DNA of 52,579 nt from Chara braunii (GCA_003427395.1 BFEA01000223.1:1275490-1328068); one strand, 5' to 3'. Shown: positions 1 through 10,941, counted from the stretch's first letter. Numbers and translations: made by a program. Notes: generated by a model from the letters alone, not told the origin.

Positions 1-157
1 TTTTTTTGGGACCTTTCCTGGTCCATACATGACTGGGCCGCCCGGGAAAGCACGGTGCCAAGGGCAGCCCGGCTGGTAGCCTAGCTATGTAGCTATTCCC
101 CCTCCCCCTCTCCTCCATGGTTGTTAGTTTTTTAATGTTTTATTAGGTCGCCACTAC

Positions 158-216
158 TCTACCCTAACCCCCAAAACTCCGGCTAGGGTTTTTCTAGGGT
201 TTAAGGTTTTCCTAAC
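158..216. repeat. Degenerate telomere-like stretch
   Basis: CCCTAAC on one side and CTAGGGTTT, CTAGGGTTTAAGG and CCTAACCCC on the other resemble broken copies of the plant telomere repeat TTTAGGG, in mixed orientations. There are too few intact units for a real telomere. An interstitial remnant or chance are both possible. Confidence 0.25.
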
Positions 217-850
217 CCCCCTCCTTTCCTGGCTCACCCCTCCAGGCACTTTGGACCTGGGAGGGAACCTTGCCGCCTCATATAGGTTCGTTAACTCCAT
301 GTTTTTTTAATAGAAGCTAAATAGCGCTACGAAGGAGGACACAATATGAGGAGTACCACGATGGTGCTCCCAAGCGTCACGTCTCCGAAAAACTGTCGAA
401 TTGCCGCGAGCATGAGTAGCAAAATGATAACGAATTTGTCGCTATAATATGGATAGATACAACCACCACGTTGTAGTTTAGTATAATCGTCACCTGCAAC
501 AGCTTCCAAATGAGGACCACGCAATCCCAACAATGATGTGTGCCACTTTGTTTCCGCCCCACCACACACCGAATAACATCGAATGTGCAAAATGAAAATG
601 ATTTTTTTTCAAGAATCCGTCCGAGTGCATTCCCTCGAAGAACACAACCTCCAATCACTGTCTCTCGCTTGTGTGAAAATGTGAATGAATCTTCCGCTAG
701 AACATGAGAAGATTCATTGGCACCCTTGTGGTAAGGCCGTGTGGTTCGGGGAAGCCCATTCCCCCCCGTCCCTCCCCCCTCTCAATCTCTCTCTCACACA
801 CACACACACATACATAGGACTTAACCTACCGCTCAACTCGCTTTAAGCTA
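217..850. other. Intergenic, no supported gene
   Basis: No convincing coding frame is visible. Near 585-605 and 680-712 there are diverged copies of an internal motif of repeat family 2 (AATGAATCTTCCGCTAGAAC and similar). A short CA run lies at 793-808. Confidence 0.4.
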
Positions 851-1310
851 GTGGGTGATACAACCGCGAGCGGGATAAGAAACACGAGTAGGAGGACGAT
901 GAACGTCGGGATAAGTAACCACCAGCAAACCAAAGCAGCGAATGGGTTGAGTAGTAATGAGCGGAAAGAGGGTTGCGATGATGAGCAGGATTACCACGAT
1001 GAGCAAATCAGGTTTACAACGACTAAGCAAGGAGAATGAAGATAAATCCTCTGATAGGACATGGAAAGATACATTGGTCTGGGAGAATGAATCTCTTACT
1101 TGGTCACAGGAAGATACATTGTTCCTCTCTCTGAAAAGAACTACAGTCCAAATGACCGTAAAAAACTTAACTACCATCACGATCACATGAAAAAAGACCA
1201 TCACTGTGACGAAGAAAAAAACCTCCACGATTATGAAGAGTATGTTAACGATCCGGCGCCCTTCGCCACTAGTCACCCATCTGCAAAATGAGAATAAATC
1301 TTCCGATACA
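851..1310. repeat. Diverged family-2-like repeat block
   Basis: Copies of the GAATGAATCTTCC / GGAAAGATACATTG motif recur at about 1035-1070, 1085-1125 and 1282-1310. The same motif sits inside the family 2 foldbacks at 18.5, 22.4 and 23.1 kb. Both strands are open here only in short low-complexity frames, so I do not call a gene. Confidence 0.4.
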
Positions 1311-1924
1311 TCGCTCTTTTACTCATTATGTTTCTCTTCTCGTGTACTCCCAACCTGACACCACACGACTAAAATCACCATGCATCCCTGATCGCTATGC
1401 CTTGTCTGCAGTTACACTCAGATGTTGATTGTGGTAGGCTGACCAATTTTCCACCTCTTTCTTTCCATTATGGATCTGCCCCATGAGTCGGGGTGGATCT
1501 GCTGAGGCGAGTTCAATTAGTTAGATGAGTGAAAAAAATAAGAGTCAAGGAAAATTAACATGTAATATGATTCAAAAAGAAGAAAAGGGGGAAAAAATAT
1601 AAGAAATAAAATTTATAACTAATATCCCCTCTCGGCGTGTCAATAGTCGTGCAAAGGGGTATTTAAGTTTAAAAGGAAAAAATAATTTAACTAACTCACA
1701 CACGGATGACGTGAGTTCAAGTCCCGTGTCGTATTACTAACATCATAATCGGAGGGATATCTGTCCCTCAGCCAACCACTAATTATTGGTTTCCTATCCT
1801 CTATTGATCGTTGGGTTTGAGCAATAAGCTAGCTTAATCGGTTTATGCGCTGTTTCACATAATGTGGCATCGAATCTCTATAGCTCTCAGACTAACTCAT
1901 TTTTAGAGCGAAATCTAGCTACCA
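1311..1924. other. AT-rich intergenic, weak tRNA-like B box
   Basis: No coding frame is supported. At about 1710-1724 GAGTTCAAGTCCCG resembles an RNA polymerase III B box, but no matching A box at the right distance was recognised, so it is at most a SINE scrap. Confidence 0.3.
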
Positions 1925-2345
1925 TTGCAATATGGGAATTAGGGGTAACTGGGTCGGGCTAATTAAATTTTGTCCGACCCAACAATCATTCATTTTAATG
2001 GTCCCGCCCGTATGCATGCGACCTTCTCTAATTAAATTTTTAATATGTACTAGATTTTCGATAAACCGAAGTACTCATCCCTAGACTCATGCGCTTGTCG
2101 TGGGCTCGTCTGTCTCAATAACCATAACTTTTAACGGCCCTTGCCCTATGACTGAGGCCTATACAAATCTTAATATGCAATTGGTTTGAGGCACACCGAC
2201 GTACTAACCCTTAACTTAAGTCCATATGCATGCGCACGACTATATTTTTTAACTGCCTCGACCATACGATCTAGGCCTATGCAAATTTGAATCTGCAACT
2301 CATGTGAGGCACGACGACATACTAACCCTTAAAATAATACCTTTC
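1925..2345. repeat. Diverged tandem repeat, ~120-bp unit
   Basis: Two adjacent units share TAACNGCC, a GAGGCCTAT/TAGGCCTATG block, a GCAAATTTGAATCTGCAA-type segment, TGAGGCAC and the ending TACTAACCCTTAA. The shared start points near 2132 and 2251 give a period of about 119 bp. A third, more decayed unit may begin before 2060. Confidence 0.6.
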
Positions 2346-2769
2346 CCATATATAGTCCGCGGGCTGTTTCACAGGCCCGAAATGAAAAATGGGTCGCAAA
2401 TGAAATTTATCAACAGTGACCCTTTCCTGCTTGGCTTTCGGATATACCGGAGTGACTTTTATTTTCATGTGGGGAAAGGTACCAACAGTTTAAACCACCT
2501 GTATCTACCGGTTTTATGGTGGCCGTTAACGTGGAAATGGAATCGACATGCCCCTCCGGTCCAAGTTTATGCGAGGCCATGGTATACGAAAAATGCGGTA
2601 GGTACTAAAAGTTCGTAACCCGTGAAGGGTGCGTTTTATACCCTTGAGTCAATTTTGTCGTCCTTCTTTATACCGATTGTTCATTTAGGTCCAAAGGGTA
2701 GTTCAAGTTGGAAGGGTGATGGATTTGCTGGGGGGGGGGGCAGTTCATAAAGAACGACCAATTGTTGCT

Positions 2770-3645
2770 TGCAGAGGAGTGGTGGCTGCTTGTAGGAGGC
2801 CGAGGAGGCCGTAGTTCTTGAGTTTAACATTTCGAAATCGAAACGACGTGGGTCAATTTTATCGAATAGAAGGGCACTTTGAATAGACCACGTACATGAT
2901 GTATTCGAGAAGAATATGTATATTTTATATTCGAAAAATAAAAAGATTTTTTTTTGAATTTGAATAAAACATTGCTTTTGTTTTTTTTAGGTTAGGGTCT
3001 GCTCTTGTGCTCCCCGCCACTGACATGCTGCATCCTGCAGGGATCTCTCTCTCTTTCTTACACACACACGCACACACACACTCACATACATACGTGCACA
3101 CACAAACACTCTATTTATTTATTTTTTTCCAAACGTTATGCTTCAGCCCACTAGAGGGGTGATATGAGCATCCCTCTATAGTGGACTTCCGACAGAATGC
3201 TCCTGTTTCATTAGTGGGGAGCGACACCTGTTGGAAAACGGGTCATGCTGCATCCTGCAGGGATCTCTCTCTCTTTCTTACACACACACGCACACACACA
3301 CTCACATACATACGTGCACACACAAACACTCTATTTCTTTTTTTTTTCCAAACGTTATGCTTCAGCCCACTAGAGGGGTGATATGAGCATCCCTCTATAG
3401 TGGACTTCCGACAGAATGCTCCTGTCTATTAGTGGGGAGCGACACCTGTTGGAAAACGGGTCAAGTGTCTCATGCACTTTGTGAATAAAACACCAGCCGC
3501 GACCCCCCCCCCCCCAAACTCTCGGCGTTGTGTATAGCGAATATGACAAAACATAAACACAACGTAATCACTACCTTACGCCTCCCCAACCACATCAACA
3601 AACAAACTACGGGCTGCACACTCGTGCCCGCATAGTAAGTCAATC
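2770..3645. repeat. Dispersed ~0.9-kb repeat, copy A
   Basis: This block is collinear with 27735-28490. Both begin with a GTAGGAGGCCGAGGAGGCCG segment, then a TTCGAAA/TTGAAACG region, TGTATTCGA, then TTGTGCTCCCCGCCACTGAC, TGCTGCAT, a CT/CA microsatellite, the family 5 core (GGGAGCGACACCTG), and a tail with TTGTGTATAGCGAA, ATGACAAAACATA and ACTACGGGCTGC. Copy A carries an extra internal 220-bp duplication. No protein is encoded. A non-autonomous retroelement is possible, but termini and target-site duplications were not resolved. Confidence 0.7.
3024..3464. repeat. 220-bp tandem duplication
   Basis: The segment starting CATGCTGCATCCTGCAGG at 3024 starts again at 3244. Each unit contains the CA microsatellite, a short hairpin (CCACTAGAGGGG paired with CCCTCTATAGTGG) and the family 5 core. 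The two units differ only by small indels in the A/T tract and near TGTTTCATTAG, which implies a recent duplication. Confidence 0.9.
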
Positions 3646-3813
3646 CATATGCAACTTATCGTCTTAACTAAAAAACAAGGTACATATTACATACCTTGTA
3701 TTCAAGTTACCTTCAAAAAATGGGTTATGAGAAATCACTGTTAGATTTTTTAATAAAGGTCAAATACAAGGTACGTATGCTGTATTCGAGGTGTGCCTTA
3801 TTTGAGATATATT

Positions 3814-3815
<2 letters not shown>

Positions 3816-3856
<41 letters not shown>
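3816..3856. repeat. T41 homopolymer
   Basis: An uninterrupted run of 41 T residues. Could be the A tail of a minus-strand retrocopy, but the flanks do not identify a parent. Confidence 0.95.
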
Positions 3857-3859
<3 letters not shown>

Positions 3860-4025
3860 GCGCATGAACAATAGTAGAGGCCGTATGGATATAATATGAG
3901 CAACCTCTATGACAGGGCCCACCACCATCCCCGACAGGCCTACTTACGACGACACAGGTGCGGTTTTTTTTTTTGTCTATTTTTTGTCTAATTACTAGTA
4001 TTTACTATATGCGTAAACTTCAGTA

Positions 4026-4171
4026 GAGTCACAAAAATGAGTTATAATTGCACTTCAGGTACCCTACCTGACCAGAAACTCGGGTTGTATACAAATACTA
4101 TACATTGCCCCAACTGCAATTGGAAAATGTATCTTTGTCTCTAGTGCAATTATAACTAATTTTTGTGACTC
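4026..4171. mobile_element. 146-bp foldback element (MITE-like)
   Basis: The ends are 29-bp inverted repeats beginning GAGTCACAAAAAT and ending TATAATTGCACT, with one mismatch between the arms (4026-4054 and 4143-4171). There is no coding capacity inside. No clear target-site duplication is seen at the immediate flanks, so the superfamily is not assigned. No second copy was found in the window. Confidence 0.75.
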
Positions 4172-4430
4172 CCGCGTAGTTTCCTCATTTTTGGATTCCC
4201 CCCCCCCCTCCTCGCCTTAGGAAAGTTGCGCCATAAATTTCGTTCTACAAGTTACCTACTTTGTATTTGAATACGAGGTACCCCATATACAAGGCATATA
4301 CTTTGTTTTCAGGTTTAGACGACAATGTGAAATTAATTCAATGGACCCTTCAACCCACCTCGGTCGAGGGGGTTTCAAATTTCATCCCCCATATTTTGGT
4401 AGCGCGTCGTGCAGAGACATGCACCCCATG

Positions 4431-4510
4431 GACCTCGCCACACCAGTGTTGAAACGGTGAAATATTCACAAACTTTCAGACCATTTTCAACATTCACCGT
4501 TTCGACACAA
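4431..4510. mobile_element. Family 3 fragment (left end)
   Basis: Starts GGACCTCGCCACACCAGTG followed by TTGAAACGGTGAA, then the inverse TTCACCGTTTCGAC. The expected right terminus (TGGTGTGGCGAGGCC) is missing, so this is a truncated copy of the family that is complete at 25449-25608. Confidence 0.5.
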
Positions 4511-4576
4511 AGACTGCCTTTGCCATACCGTATATCAAAGACCCAGAATAAACAACCTTTCGTTGTTAGAAAACAG

Positions 4577-4701
<125 letters not shown>

Positions 4702-4737
4702 CGCGAGCAAAATGGTTGGTAAGCACCAACCTTTGTT

Positions 4738-4818
4738 TTTTTTTTTCTTTAGGACAAATGCTCCAATTTATTCGTGGGGAGCAGCACGTGCTGGAAACCG
4801 GGTCCAACGTCCCATAAG
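4738..4818 (+). repeat. Family 5 core copy
   Basis: ATTCGTGGGGAGCAGCACG, a TGCTGGAAACCGGGTCCAAC segment and CGTCCCAT match the repeated core at 3205-3245, 3425-3465 and 28268-28320. Confidence 0.7.
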
Positions 4819-4833
4819 GACATTTACGCATTA

Positions 4834-5265
4834 ACAAGGATTTTTTTTTGAGAAAAGTTAAGAGAACCTCCCCTTGCCAGCATTGATTACCCTGGAATCC
4901 AGGGGATTAACTGAGCAAGGAACGTCCTTTGATGGTAATGAAACTGAAAAGGACTATACTATGTCAGTAAATCTGCTTGATCCCAGAACCTACCGACTAC
5001 GAGAACAATCCTGCCTCCATCATCGACAGGAAAAACCTCAAGTCGATCTAGGTGGAGTTAGTGGCCAGTGGCCGGTACCCGCCAAGATACTCGGCACTAA
5101 TCGCACCCACCACCAACTTCCTCCATCCAAATCTCATCCGTCCTTCCAAACTCCGTCCTCGTAAGGAACTCCCGAGGACCTTATCTTAGTAGGGGCTGAG
5201 CACCATCATCACCCTGAAATTCCTTGCCCCCACAATAATTCCAGTCTCCGTCCTCAAGGAGGTGA
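4834..5265. other. No supported gene
   Basis: An open frame at 4874-5164 (alternative start TTG) has no recognisable domain. The segment ACCCTGGAATCCAGGGGATTAACTG near 4890 recurs at 24140 and 24205 next to another family 5 copy, so it is part of a repeat. Confidence 0.4.
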
Positions 5266-5267
5266 AC

Positions 5268-5390
5268 CAGCACTACCCAATGCCAATCGCGCCAGAGTTC
5301 CCCCTCATCAGCCGGTACCCATCAGACGGCCTAAGCTACCCAATGCCAATTGCATCTGATAAGAGCTCCCCCTAGTCAGTACCCATCGAG
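5268..5390. repeat. Two-unit ~64-bp tandem repeat
   Basis: CTACCCAATGCCAAT followed by GTTCCCCCT/GCTCCCCCT and AGTACCCATC/GGTACCCATC appears twice, starting near 5273 and 5337. The units are diverged. Confidence 0.6.
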
Positions 5391-5689
5391 CAGCCCTATT
5401 CCACCCCCCTCTCTGTCCTTTGCGAAGAATCATGTCACGCCCCTTGCCCCTTACTTCAAAACAAGCCCCCCAAAACTCTACAAGATGCTCCACTTGACTA
5501 TCTCACGGAGGCCACGATCAAAACGCAACACCATCAGAAGCAAAACTACGACTAAGACCAAGATAGAGGATACCATTGAAAAATTACTTCAGCAATATTC
5601 CCCCAGAAGGGGTTAGGTCAAATTTAGAAAAAATATGTAACTCCTGAAACAAACAAGCAGAGCAATCCTGCTTCCATCCTTCACATCCT

Positions 5690-5860
5690 CGTTTCCGACA
5701 TGTTGAAACTCGAACCGCTGCAGGTGGGCCGTTCTACACCCACGTCGAAACCACTTCTCTGACGATGGTCGAAGTGTTTTCGACCATTTTTCTTCGACAG
5801 TCTGTGTGGCGAAGAAAAAGTGTCGAAAACTCCAGTTTCGACATTGGTGTGGCGAGGCCC
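5690..5860. mobile_element. Family 3 fragment (right end)
   Basis: Ends with TTTCGACATTGGTGTGGCGA followed by GGCCC, the inverse of the family 3 left end. Inside are alternating GTCGAAA and TTTCGAC motifs that can fold. The left terminus is not recognisable. Confidence 0.5.
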
Positions 5861-5931
5861 TATATGTTTTCGCTTGACAGTCTTTCTGCCACTGCGGTCG
5901 GCATGCCGTGAAACCGGGTTCAGTATCCCAC

Positions 5932-6009
5932 ACGCGTGTCTCATCCTGGCGCAGGGCCCATGTTAATCTTCTCTATGTTGTTCCACTTTTTACGGATGCC
6001 CTGAAGGAC
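5932..6009 (-). pseudogene. U6 snRNA-derived fragment joined to repeat
   Basis: Read on the minus strand, this starts GTCCTTCAGGGCATCCG and continues through AACATAGAGAAGATTAACATG, CCTGCGCCAGGATGA and GACACGC, matching U6 from its 5' end to about three quarters of its length. The ACAGAGA box reads ATAGAGA and the AGC of the catalytic triad reads AAC. The U6 3' end is absent; the sequence passes into the family 5 repeat in inverted orientation (GGATACTGAACCCGGTTTC). This is a chimeric pseudogene, not a working snRNA. Confidence 0.8.
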
Positions 6010-6338
6010 TGATGAGTCATGTTCTGATGGGTGCTGCAGTGATCTGCTGAGTGTAAACTGTGTTCTGATGGTACTTTCTCCCTGGTGGCCAGCAGACGTT
6101 GCTCCTGACCAACACCAGTAGATGGAGCCTCATCAGTGCACCCTCTGACCTGAAAGTCCATGCTTACTTACCCTGGAGTGGCAGGCTGAAAGAGCCAGTC
6201 CCACTTGTGCTATGTTGGTGCTATGCTAGCACGAACCGGGCCACACATCAACCAAGGTTCACAAAGGCAGTGTATCAATGGATACTCCCAGAGCCTGGTG
6301 AGCGTCGGTGGCTCGAGGATTGATACCTGTCCACCTAT
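6010..6338. other. No supported feature
   Basis: Neither strand gives a frame with a recognisable domain, and no repeat partner was recognised in the window. Confidence 0.35.
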
Positions 6339-6463
6339 GGGCCTCGCTTCATTACGCAATACTCTACATGCATTTAGACGCCTTCTGAACACTGTGCATA
6401 CGGACGAGTCCAATCCAGAAATCGTCCAAATGCATGTAGAGGTTGTGTAGTGGAGCGAGGCCC
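6339..6463. mobile_element. Family 2 foldback element, 125 bp
   Basis: The left end GGGCCTCGCTTCATTACGCA mirrors the right end GTGTAGTGGAGCGAGGCCC. Inside, CTCTACATGCATTT and AAATGCATGTAGAG are perfect inverse copies, so most of the element is one hairpin. It has no coding capacity. Confidence 0.75.
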
Positions 6464-7265
6464 TGTGGCAAGGATGTATCTTCTATAGCTAGCAAGAATA
6501 GCCCCCTTGTGTTTGAAAAGACAAAACCAGCCCTGTCAGAATGCACATGGGCGTCTGCTCGTCCACACGCTGATGATGCCGCGGTGTAACGCGACCACCA
6601 GTTTTGGCGTTTCCAAAATATTGAGAGGACTGCTTATTTGGGTTCAAGGGCAGCCCCTGTTTGGAAGGACAAATTAACCCGGCCAGAATCTACCAGGGCT
6701 CTACTGGCTCCTCTGCTCAGGTGCGTTCTGAGCGGGCTAATTTGGGGATGCATATTTGCTGTCATTGTGGTGACGTCCTGGTGCGGATATCGCGCACCTA
6801 TAACTCATAGCAATGGGTCAGGAGTTCAAATCTCCGAATAACAAAAGAGGAAGGAAAGGAGAACGAGCTCACGAGGAAGAAAAAGACAAAAGGAGGCAGG
6901 GATCCCCAGAACAACAACAAAAAAAAAAGACAAAGACAAAACACAAAAGAACGCCTTCCAGCCATGAAGGGGAGGGTATCCAGATGTCTGAGGGATCACC
7001 TCTGTCCCTCCTTGGTCCAAGCTCGCCCAAGGTCGAGCTCTCGAAACATAGGTCCGGGATTGCTGCGGTGGCGGCTTGGGCACGGGTCCTTGGGCGGGTC
7101 CCTGGGCTGGGTGGTTCCACAGTTTCCGTAGTCTGGTGTGGTGCCTTTTCCGTGCGGCTGGTTTGTTCCTCCGTTTTCGGACGGCTTATGGGTCCGACTG
7201 CCCCGCTTCTGTGGCCCGTCTGAGCACGTCAGAGAGCTGAGAATTGAACCCTCTGTACTTTTCTC
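6464..7265. other. No supported gene; weak B box
   Basis: GGAGTTCAAATCTCC at about 6820-6834 matches the RNA polymerase III B box, but an A box was not convincingly found upstream. Overlapping open frames on both strands between 6813 and 7223 have no recognisable domain. G+C rises from here to about 13.7 kb. Confidence 0.35.
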
Positions 7266-7281
7266 AGAAAAGACTGACTGA
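7266..7281. repeat. Target-site duplication, left copy
   Basis: AGAAAAGACTGACTGA directly precedes the U6 retrocopy and is repeated without mismatch at 7396-7411. Confidence 0.9.
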
Positions 7282-7395
7282 GTCCTTCGGGACATCCGTT
7301 AAAATTGGAACGATACAGAGAAGGTTTGCATGGCCCCTGCGCAAGGATGACATGCATAAATCGAGAAATGGTCCAAAAAGAAAAAAAAAAAAGAA
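7282..7395 (+). pseudogene. Processed U6 snRNA retropseudogene
   Basis: From GTCCTTCGGGACATCCG through AACGATACAGAGAAGG, TGGCCCCTGCGCAAGGATGA and AATCGAGAAATGGTCC this is an almost full-length U6 snRNA, with the plant form of the 3' end. U6 is the catalytic RNA of the spliceosome. The ACAGAGA box is intact, but the following AGATTAGC of normal U6 reads AGGTTTGC here, which removes the A of the catalytic AGC triad. The 5' loop is shortened by two bases. An A-rich tail (7375-7395) follows and a perfect 16-bp direct repeat flanks the unit. I saw no plant U6 promoter (upstream sequence element or TATA at -30). These are the hallmarks of a LINE-type retrocopy. Confidence 0.9.
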
Positions 7396-7411
7396 AGAAA
7401 AGACTGACTGA
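7396..7411. repeat. Target-site duplication, right copy
   Basis: Exact repeat of 7266-7281, immediately after the A-rich tail of the U6 retrocopy. Confidence 0.9.
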
Positions 7412-8157
7412 CATGCAGACGAATTCCCGCGTTTTCCTGGACGATGATCCCCTCTCGTCTGCTCCGTACGTGCGCGGGTGGATCCCAGCAGTGCCCAATT
7501 GCGGATTTGCGGATTTGCGGATTCTAATGCCCAATTGATGGGAGAGCGGGGCTGGGGGAGATGCGATGGGGAACGGGATGGCGGGTCGTCAGTCAGGGTT
7601 GCCTTTTTTTTAATTTCAAATGGCTGATGCAGGAAAAGGGTCGTCAGGGTTACCCTTTTTATTATTTTTTATTTTTTGGTGGATCCCTACTTCTTCGGCG
7701 ACAGTGGACCTCCCGCGTAAGAGCAGTTGCTGCTGTTTGCGACGGTACGCGGATGTCCTGATATGGAAAGTGAATACTAATCGGGAAAGTTTTGCTCCAG
7801 CAGTGCGTGACGCGAAACAGAGCACAGGGTTGAGAAAAGAAGGAAAAAAAAACACAGCCGGGTGGGTAGCTATCGGCGAAAGAAATGAAAAAAAGAAAGA
7901 AAAAGGCGCCCACGCATAGAACCGGAAGGCGGCAAGCGCCGGCAAACGGCAACCGCACCGCAGCACAGCGGAAGCGGCTACCGGCGCAGGTGCTCGGCGG
8001 ACAGAAGGAGGGACAGGGGAAAGGAGGACAACCTTCGTGGTCCGTTGGGATCCGCTCGACGGCGGGCGACTGCGGACACAATCTGCGATCGGACGTGCGC
8101 ATATTTCATCGGGCTGGCTTGCTGTTTTTGTTTGCTTGTTCGATTTGCTGTCGACCT
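7412..8157. other. GC-rich, no supported gene
   Basis: Open frames on both strands here are low complexity (Phe/Ser or Lys-rich) and mirror each other. A heptamer GGATTTGC is repeated at 7502-7525. An undetected exon cannot be excluded. Confidence 0.3.
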
Positions 8158-8177
8158 GCCAGTGTGCGCACACTGGC
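8158..8177. repeat. Perfect 20-bp palindrome
   Basis: GCCAGTGTGCGCACACTGGC reads the same on both strands. It may be a protein-binding site or a chance palindrome in GC-rich DNA. Confidence 0.7.
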
Positions 8178-9115
8178 GTCAGGCCAAAATTCGGGAAGGA
8201 GACAGGGAGGCAGAGAGAGGAGGAGGGGAGGAGAAGGGGGGTGTGAGACGACGAGAGGATCAGTGGATGAGCGATGCCCTGTCGCGCAGAAGAGAAAACG
8301 AGGAGGGGGAAGAGGAGTGGAAGTAGAGGAGGACGAGGAGGCCGGGGCGATGTCGAGCTGGGTCGAGGCAGGCCGGTGCCGGAGAGTTATTGCGGGATGG
8401 TATCGTTGAAGTACTCGTCGGTCATAACATTCATCGGTCACACATGCTCTGTGTGTGCAATTTAAACTGCGGCGCCTAACGGACCAATTCTGTCACTTGT
8501 CGCATGTGTCTTCGTGCCTATAGACCGCAGCAGGGACAAAAGAACGGTTGAGACTGTCAGCTTAGGTCGTCAGAAAAGACGGGCTGTACTAGGTGTGGAT
8601 TAGCTACGGTGAGAAGGCGGTGTCTGCCTAAAGACGCCGCCTCCTGCTCTCCGCCCTCCGTCCTCGCTCTCTTCGTCACGCACTCTGTCACCCTCGCCCC
8701 GCCTCGTGCTGCCAGTAGGCGCTCGTGCTGGCTGTAGTAGGACTCCTTTGGGCCGTCGCTCGTCTCCTCTTCTTCGTCCTCCTCCCGTTCTATCCTGCGG
8801 ATTTCTTGCTTCCGCATGCTTTCTAACTCGTGCCACGCGGAAATGCGTGCGCACGCGAGTCTTGGGCGCGGACTTTCGTGGGCGTCGTCCGCTTTTCTTC
8901 GACGGCCGGACAATCGCGCGCCGGCGGGCTACCAACCGGCCAATTCATGCTCACACTCACATCTGCTTCTTGCTGGGCCCTCAAGTGCGCTGCTGACTGT
9001 GTGTGCCTGGTGCTTTAACAAGCAGCCCTCTCATTGACACCTCCTGAAGACAATCTTCTCCGTGCATGCGTGTTCGCTTGCGCGGGAGAAGAGGGAGGAA
9101 GGCGCACAAAAGGGT

Positions 9116-9118
<3 letters not shown>
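8178..9118. other. GC-rich DNA, no recognised gene
   Basis: Apart from the weak minus-strand frame at 8557-8913 nothing is supported. A purine-rich tract lies at 8195-8345 (GAGGAGG-type). Confidence 0.3.
8557..8913 (-). CDS. Possible unrecognised coding segment
   Basis: A 119-codon minus-strand frame that opens with TTG at 8913, so any real start would be upstream or at the internal ATG. It encodes basic residues, then a charged, coiled-coil-like segment (WHELESMRKQEIRRIEREED) and an acidic run, and ends TAA/TAG-limited near 8557. The composition is less biased than in its overlapping frames, but no domain is recognised. GC-rich DNA favours open frames by chance, so this is weak. Confidence 0.15.
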   Translation of the reverse strand: MSGRRRKADDAHESPRPRLACARISAWHELESMRKQEIRRIEREEDEEEETSDGPKESYYSQHERLLAARGGARVTECVTKRARTEGGEQEAASLGRHRLLTVANPHLVQPVFSDDLS

Positions 9119-9187
<69 letters not shown>

Positions 9188-9188
9188 N

Positions 9189-9262
<74 letters not shown>
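9119..9262. repeat. (AC)n(GA)n microsatellite with one N
   Basis: About 15 AC units pass directly into more than 50 GA units. One ambiguous base stands at 9188. Confidence 0.98.
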
Positions 9263-9266
<4 letters not shown>

Positions 9267-10895
9267 TAGAGCCGTGAGTGAAAGCGCTGCAGGGAGGTGG
9301 AATTCTTTTCAATCTCCACCGCACATGTGGTGTTTTCACCCGTTGGAAGAGGTGGGGAGAAGACGGCGACGAGGAGCGCAGAAGTGGTGTGTCGAAAAGT
9401 AAGTAGGGCGCTGTGGAGCAGTCGTCGGACGATCGGAAAATTCGACAGAAAGATGATGTAGGTCTTTTCGCAGAAGGCGTCCACAAGATTAGCGCTTGCA
9501 ACGTGGTTTGCCGTGTGGTGTCGCGACGGCTGTCCTGTAGGTGGGTGGAACTTGATCGGGATTGCGATTGGCGTCATTGAAGAAGGGCCGCCAGGTTTGC
9601 TATGCTACCATTTGGACACGTCTGATTCAGAGGGGGTGGGTCTCCCTGCACCTGGCCGATATTCCCGTTTATCTCTCTGTTCTGATATTTGGCTCATCGT
9701 CCGACCCGCTTTTCTCGTTCTGTAAACACGCTATTCTGCTCTCTCTCTCTCTCTCTCTTTCTCTCTCTGTGCCCCTATGTGTTTCTATTTACGTCGCCTT
9801 CTCTCTCTCTCCCTCCCTCTCCCTCTCTCTCTCTCTTCTGCTCCCGGATGTTCGTCTTGAGTCTGTCCAGCCTTTCTGCGATCTCGTTTGATTGTCCCTT
9901 CCTTTTTCATCCATCTGTCTGGGGTGGCGAGACGAGTAAGGCTGGAGAGGGGGCCTGCGATTGCTTCTGCCACATGGGGGTGTTTGCTGCTAAGAGGTTT
10001 ACGAAGTGATCAGCTCAGTATGAGCTGAGAGTCGGAGGTGAAGGGTCTGGAACGAACCGGCGCGTGGCAACCCGCGGAGGAGGCACCCAACGGCTACTCG
10101 TTAGGGGTAGAGACGGAGAGAGGGAGGGGTGAATATACAACGTCACGGGGGCGAAGCATCCGTCAAGCTCACAGCTTTCGCTGGGCATTGCGTCAGGACC
10201 TACGGCTCACTTCCTTTCTTTCACCCCCCTGCCTTCCCTCATTCCTTAAATATTTTATGTCGTCATCCCTGAAGCTGTTTCTCTCCGTTGTCCCACATAC
10301 CTTTTGTGTTGTTTCCCTGCTGAGTATCTCAACGTTTGCTATCTTTTCCTTTCGCGAGGGTCGTTGCTGTGCCTTGTCTGTGCGCCTCCCAACTCGGTGG
10401 GGAGAGGTTGATGTGCTTCTCCCACAAGTTCGTATAGCCACTTAGCCATTCCCATGTGTATTGCCCAGCTTGTCTCCAATTTCCCGCCGTTCTCTGCATT
10501 CTGAGGTCGCGGGCCTTACGTCTGCCGTCCACTGGTCCGATCAGGACGGCGGATGGTCCAGGCGTCAGTCGCTGTCGATATTCGTGTTGGCGCCACGTTG
10601 GATGCTGGCTATCTTTCATACACATCAGGCAGAGGAGCGGAGGAGCAGAGAATAAGGAGAGGGTGGGCGGTTGAGGATACGAAGGGGTTTTGTGTGTTGC
10701 TCTTCTTGGAGAGGCAGCAGCAGGAACAACATAATCCGACGCATCCGCAGCGGCAGCAGCAGTAGCAGCAGCGATCATTCTGATCTGAGGTTCGGAACGT
10801 GAGAGTGTGCAGAGAATTACTTGTACACTGATGGGGAGGACGGACGGGCAAACAGAGTGAAGCGGCGACGGCGAGGTCCACAGACACACACACAC
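9263..10895. other. No supported gene; short CT tracts
   Basis: CT runs occur at 9740-9772 and 9800-9836. Open frames on either strand are Ser/Leu-rich products of these runs or lack recognisable domains. Confidence 0.35.

Positions 10896-10941
<46 letters not shown>
10896..10941. repeat. (GA)n microsatellite
   Basis: About 22 GA units preceded by a short CA run at 10880-10895. Confidence 0.95.

Noticed and set aside
7282-7395. Functional U6 gene
   Set aside because: Catalytic triad mutated, A-rich tail and target duplication present, promoter elements not seen.
8981-9577. 198-codon minus-strand frame with poly(Leu-Ser)
   Set aside because: It is the translation of the GA microsatellite and includes an ambiguous base.
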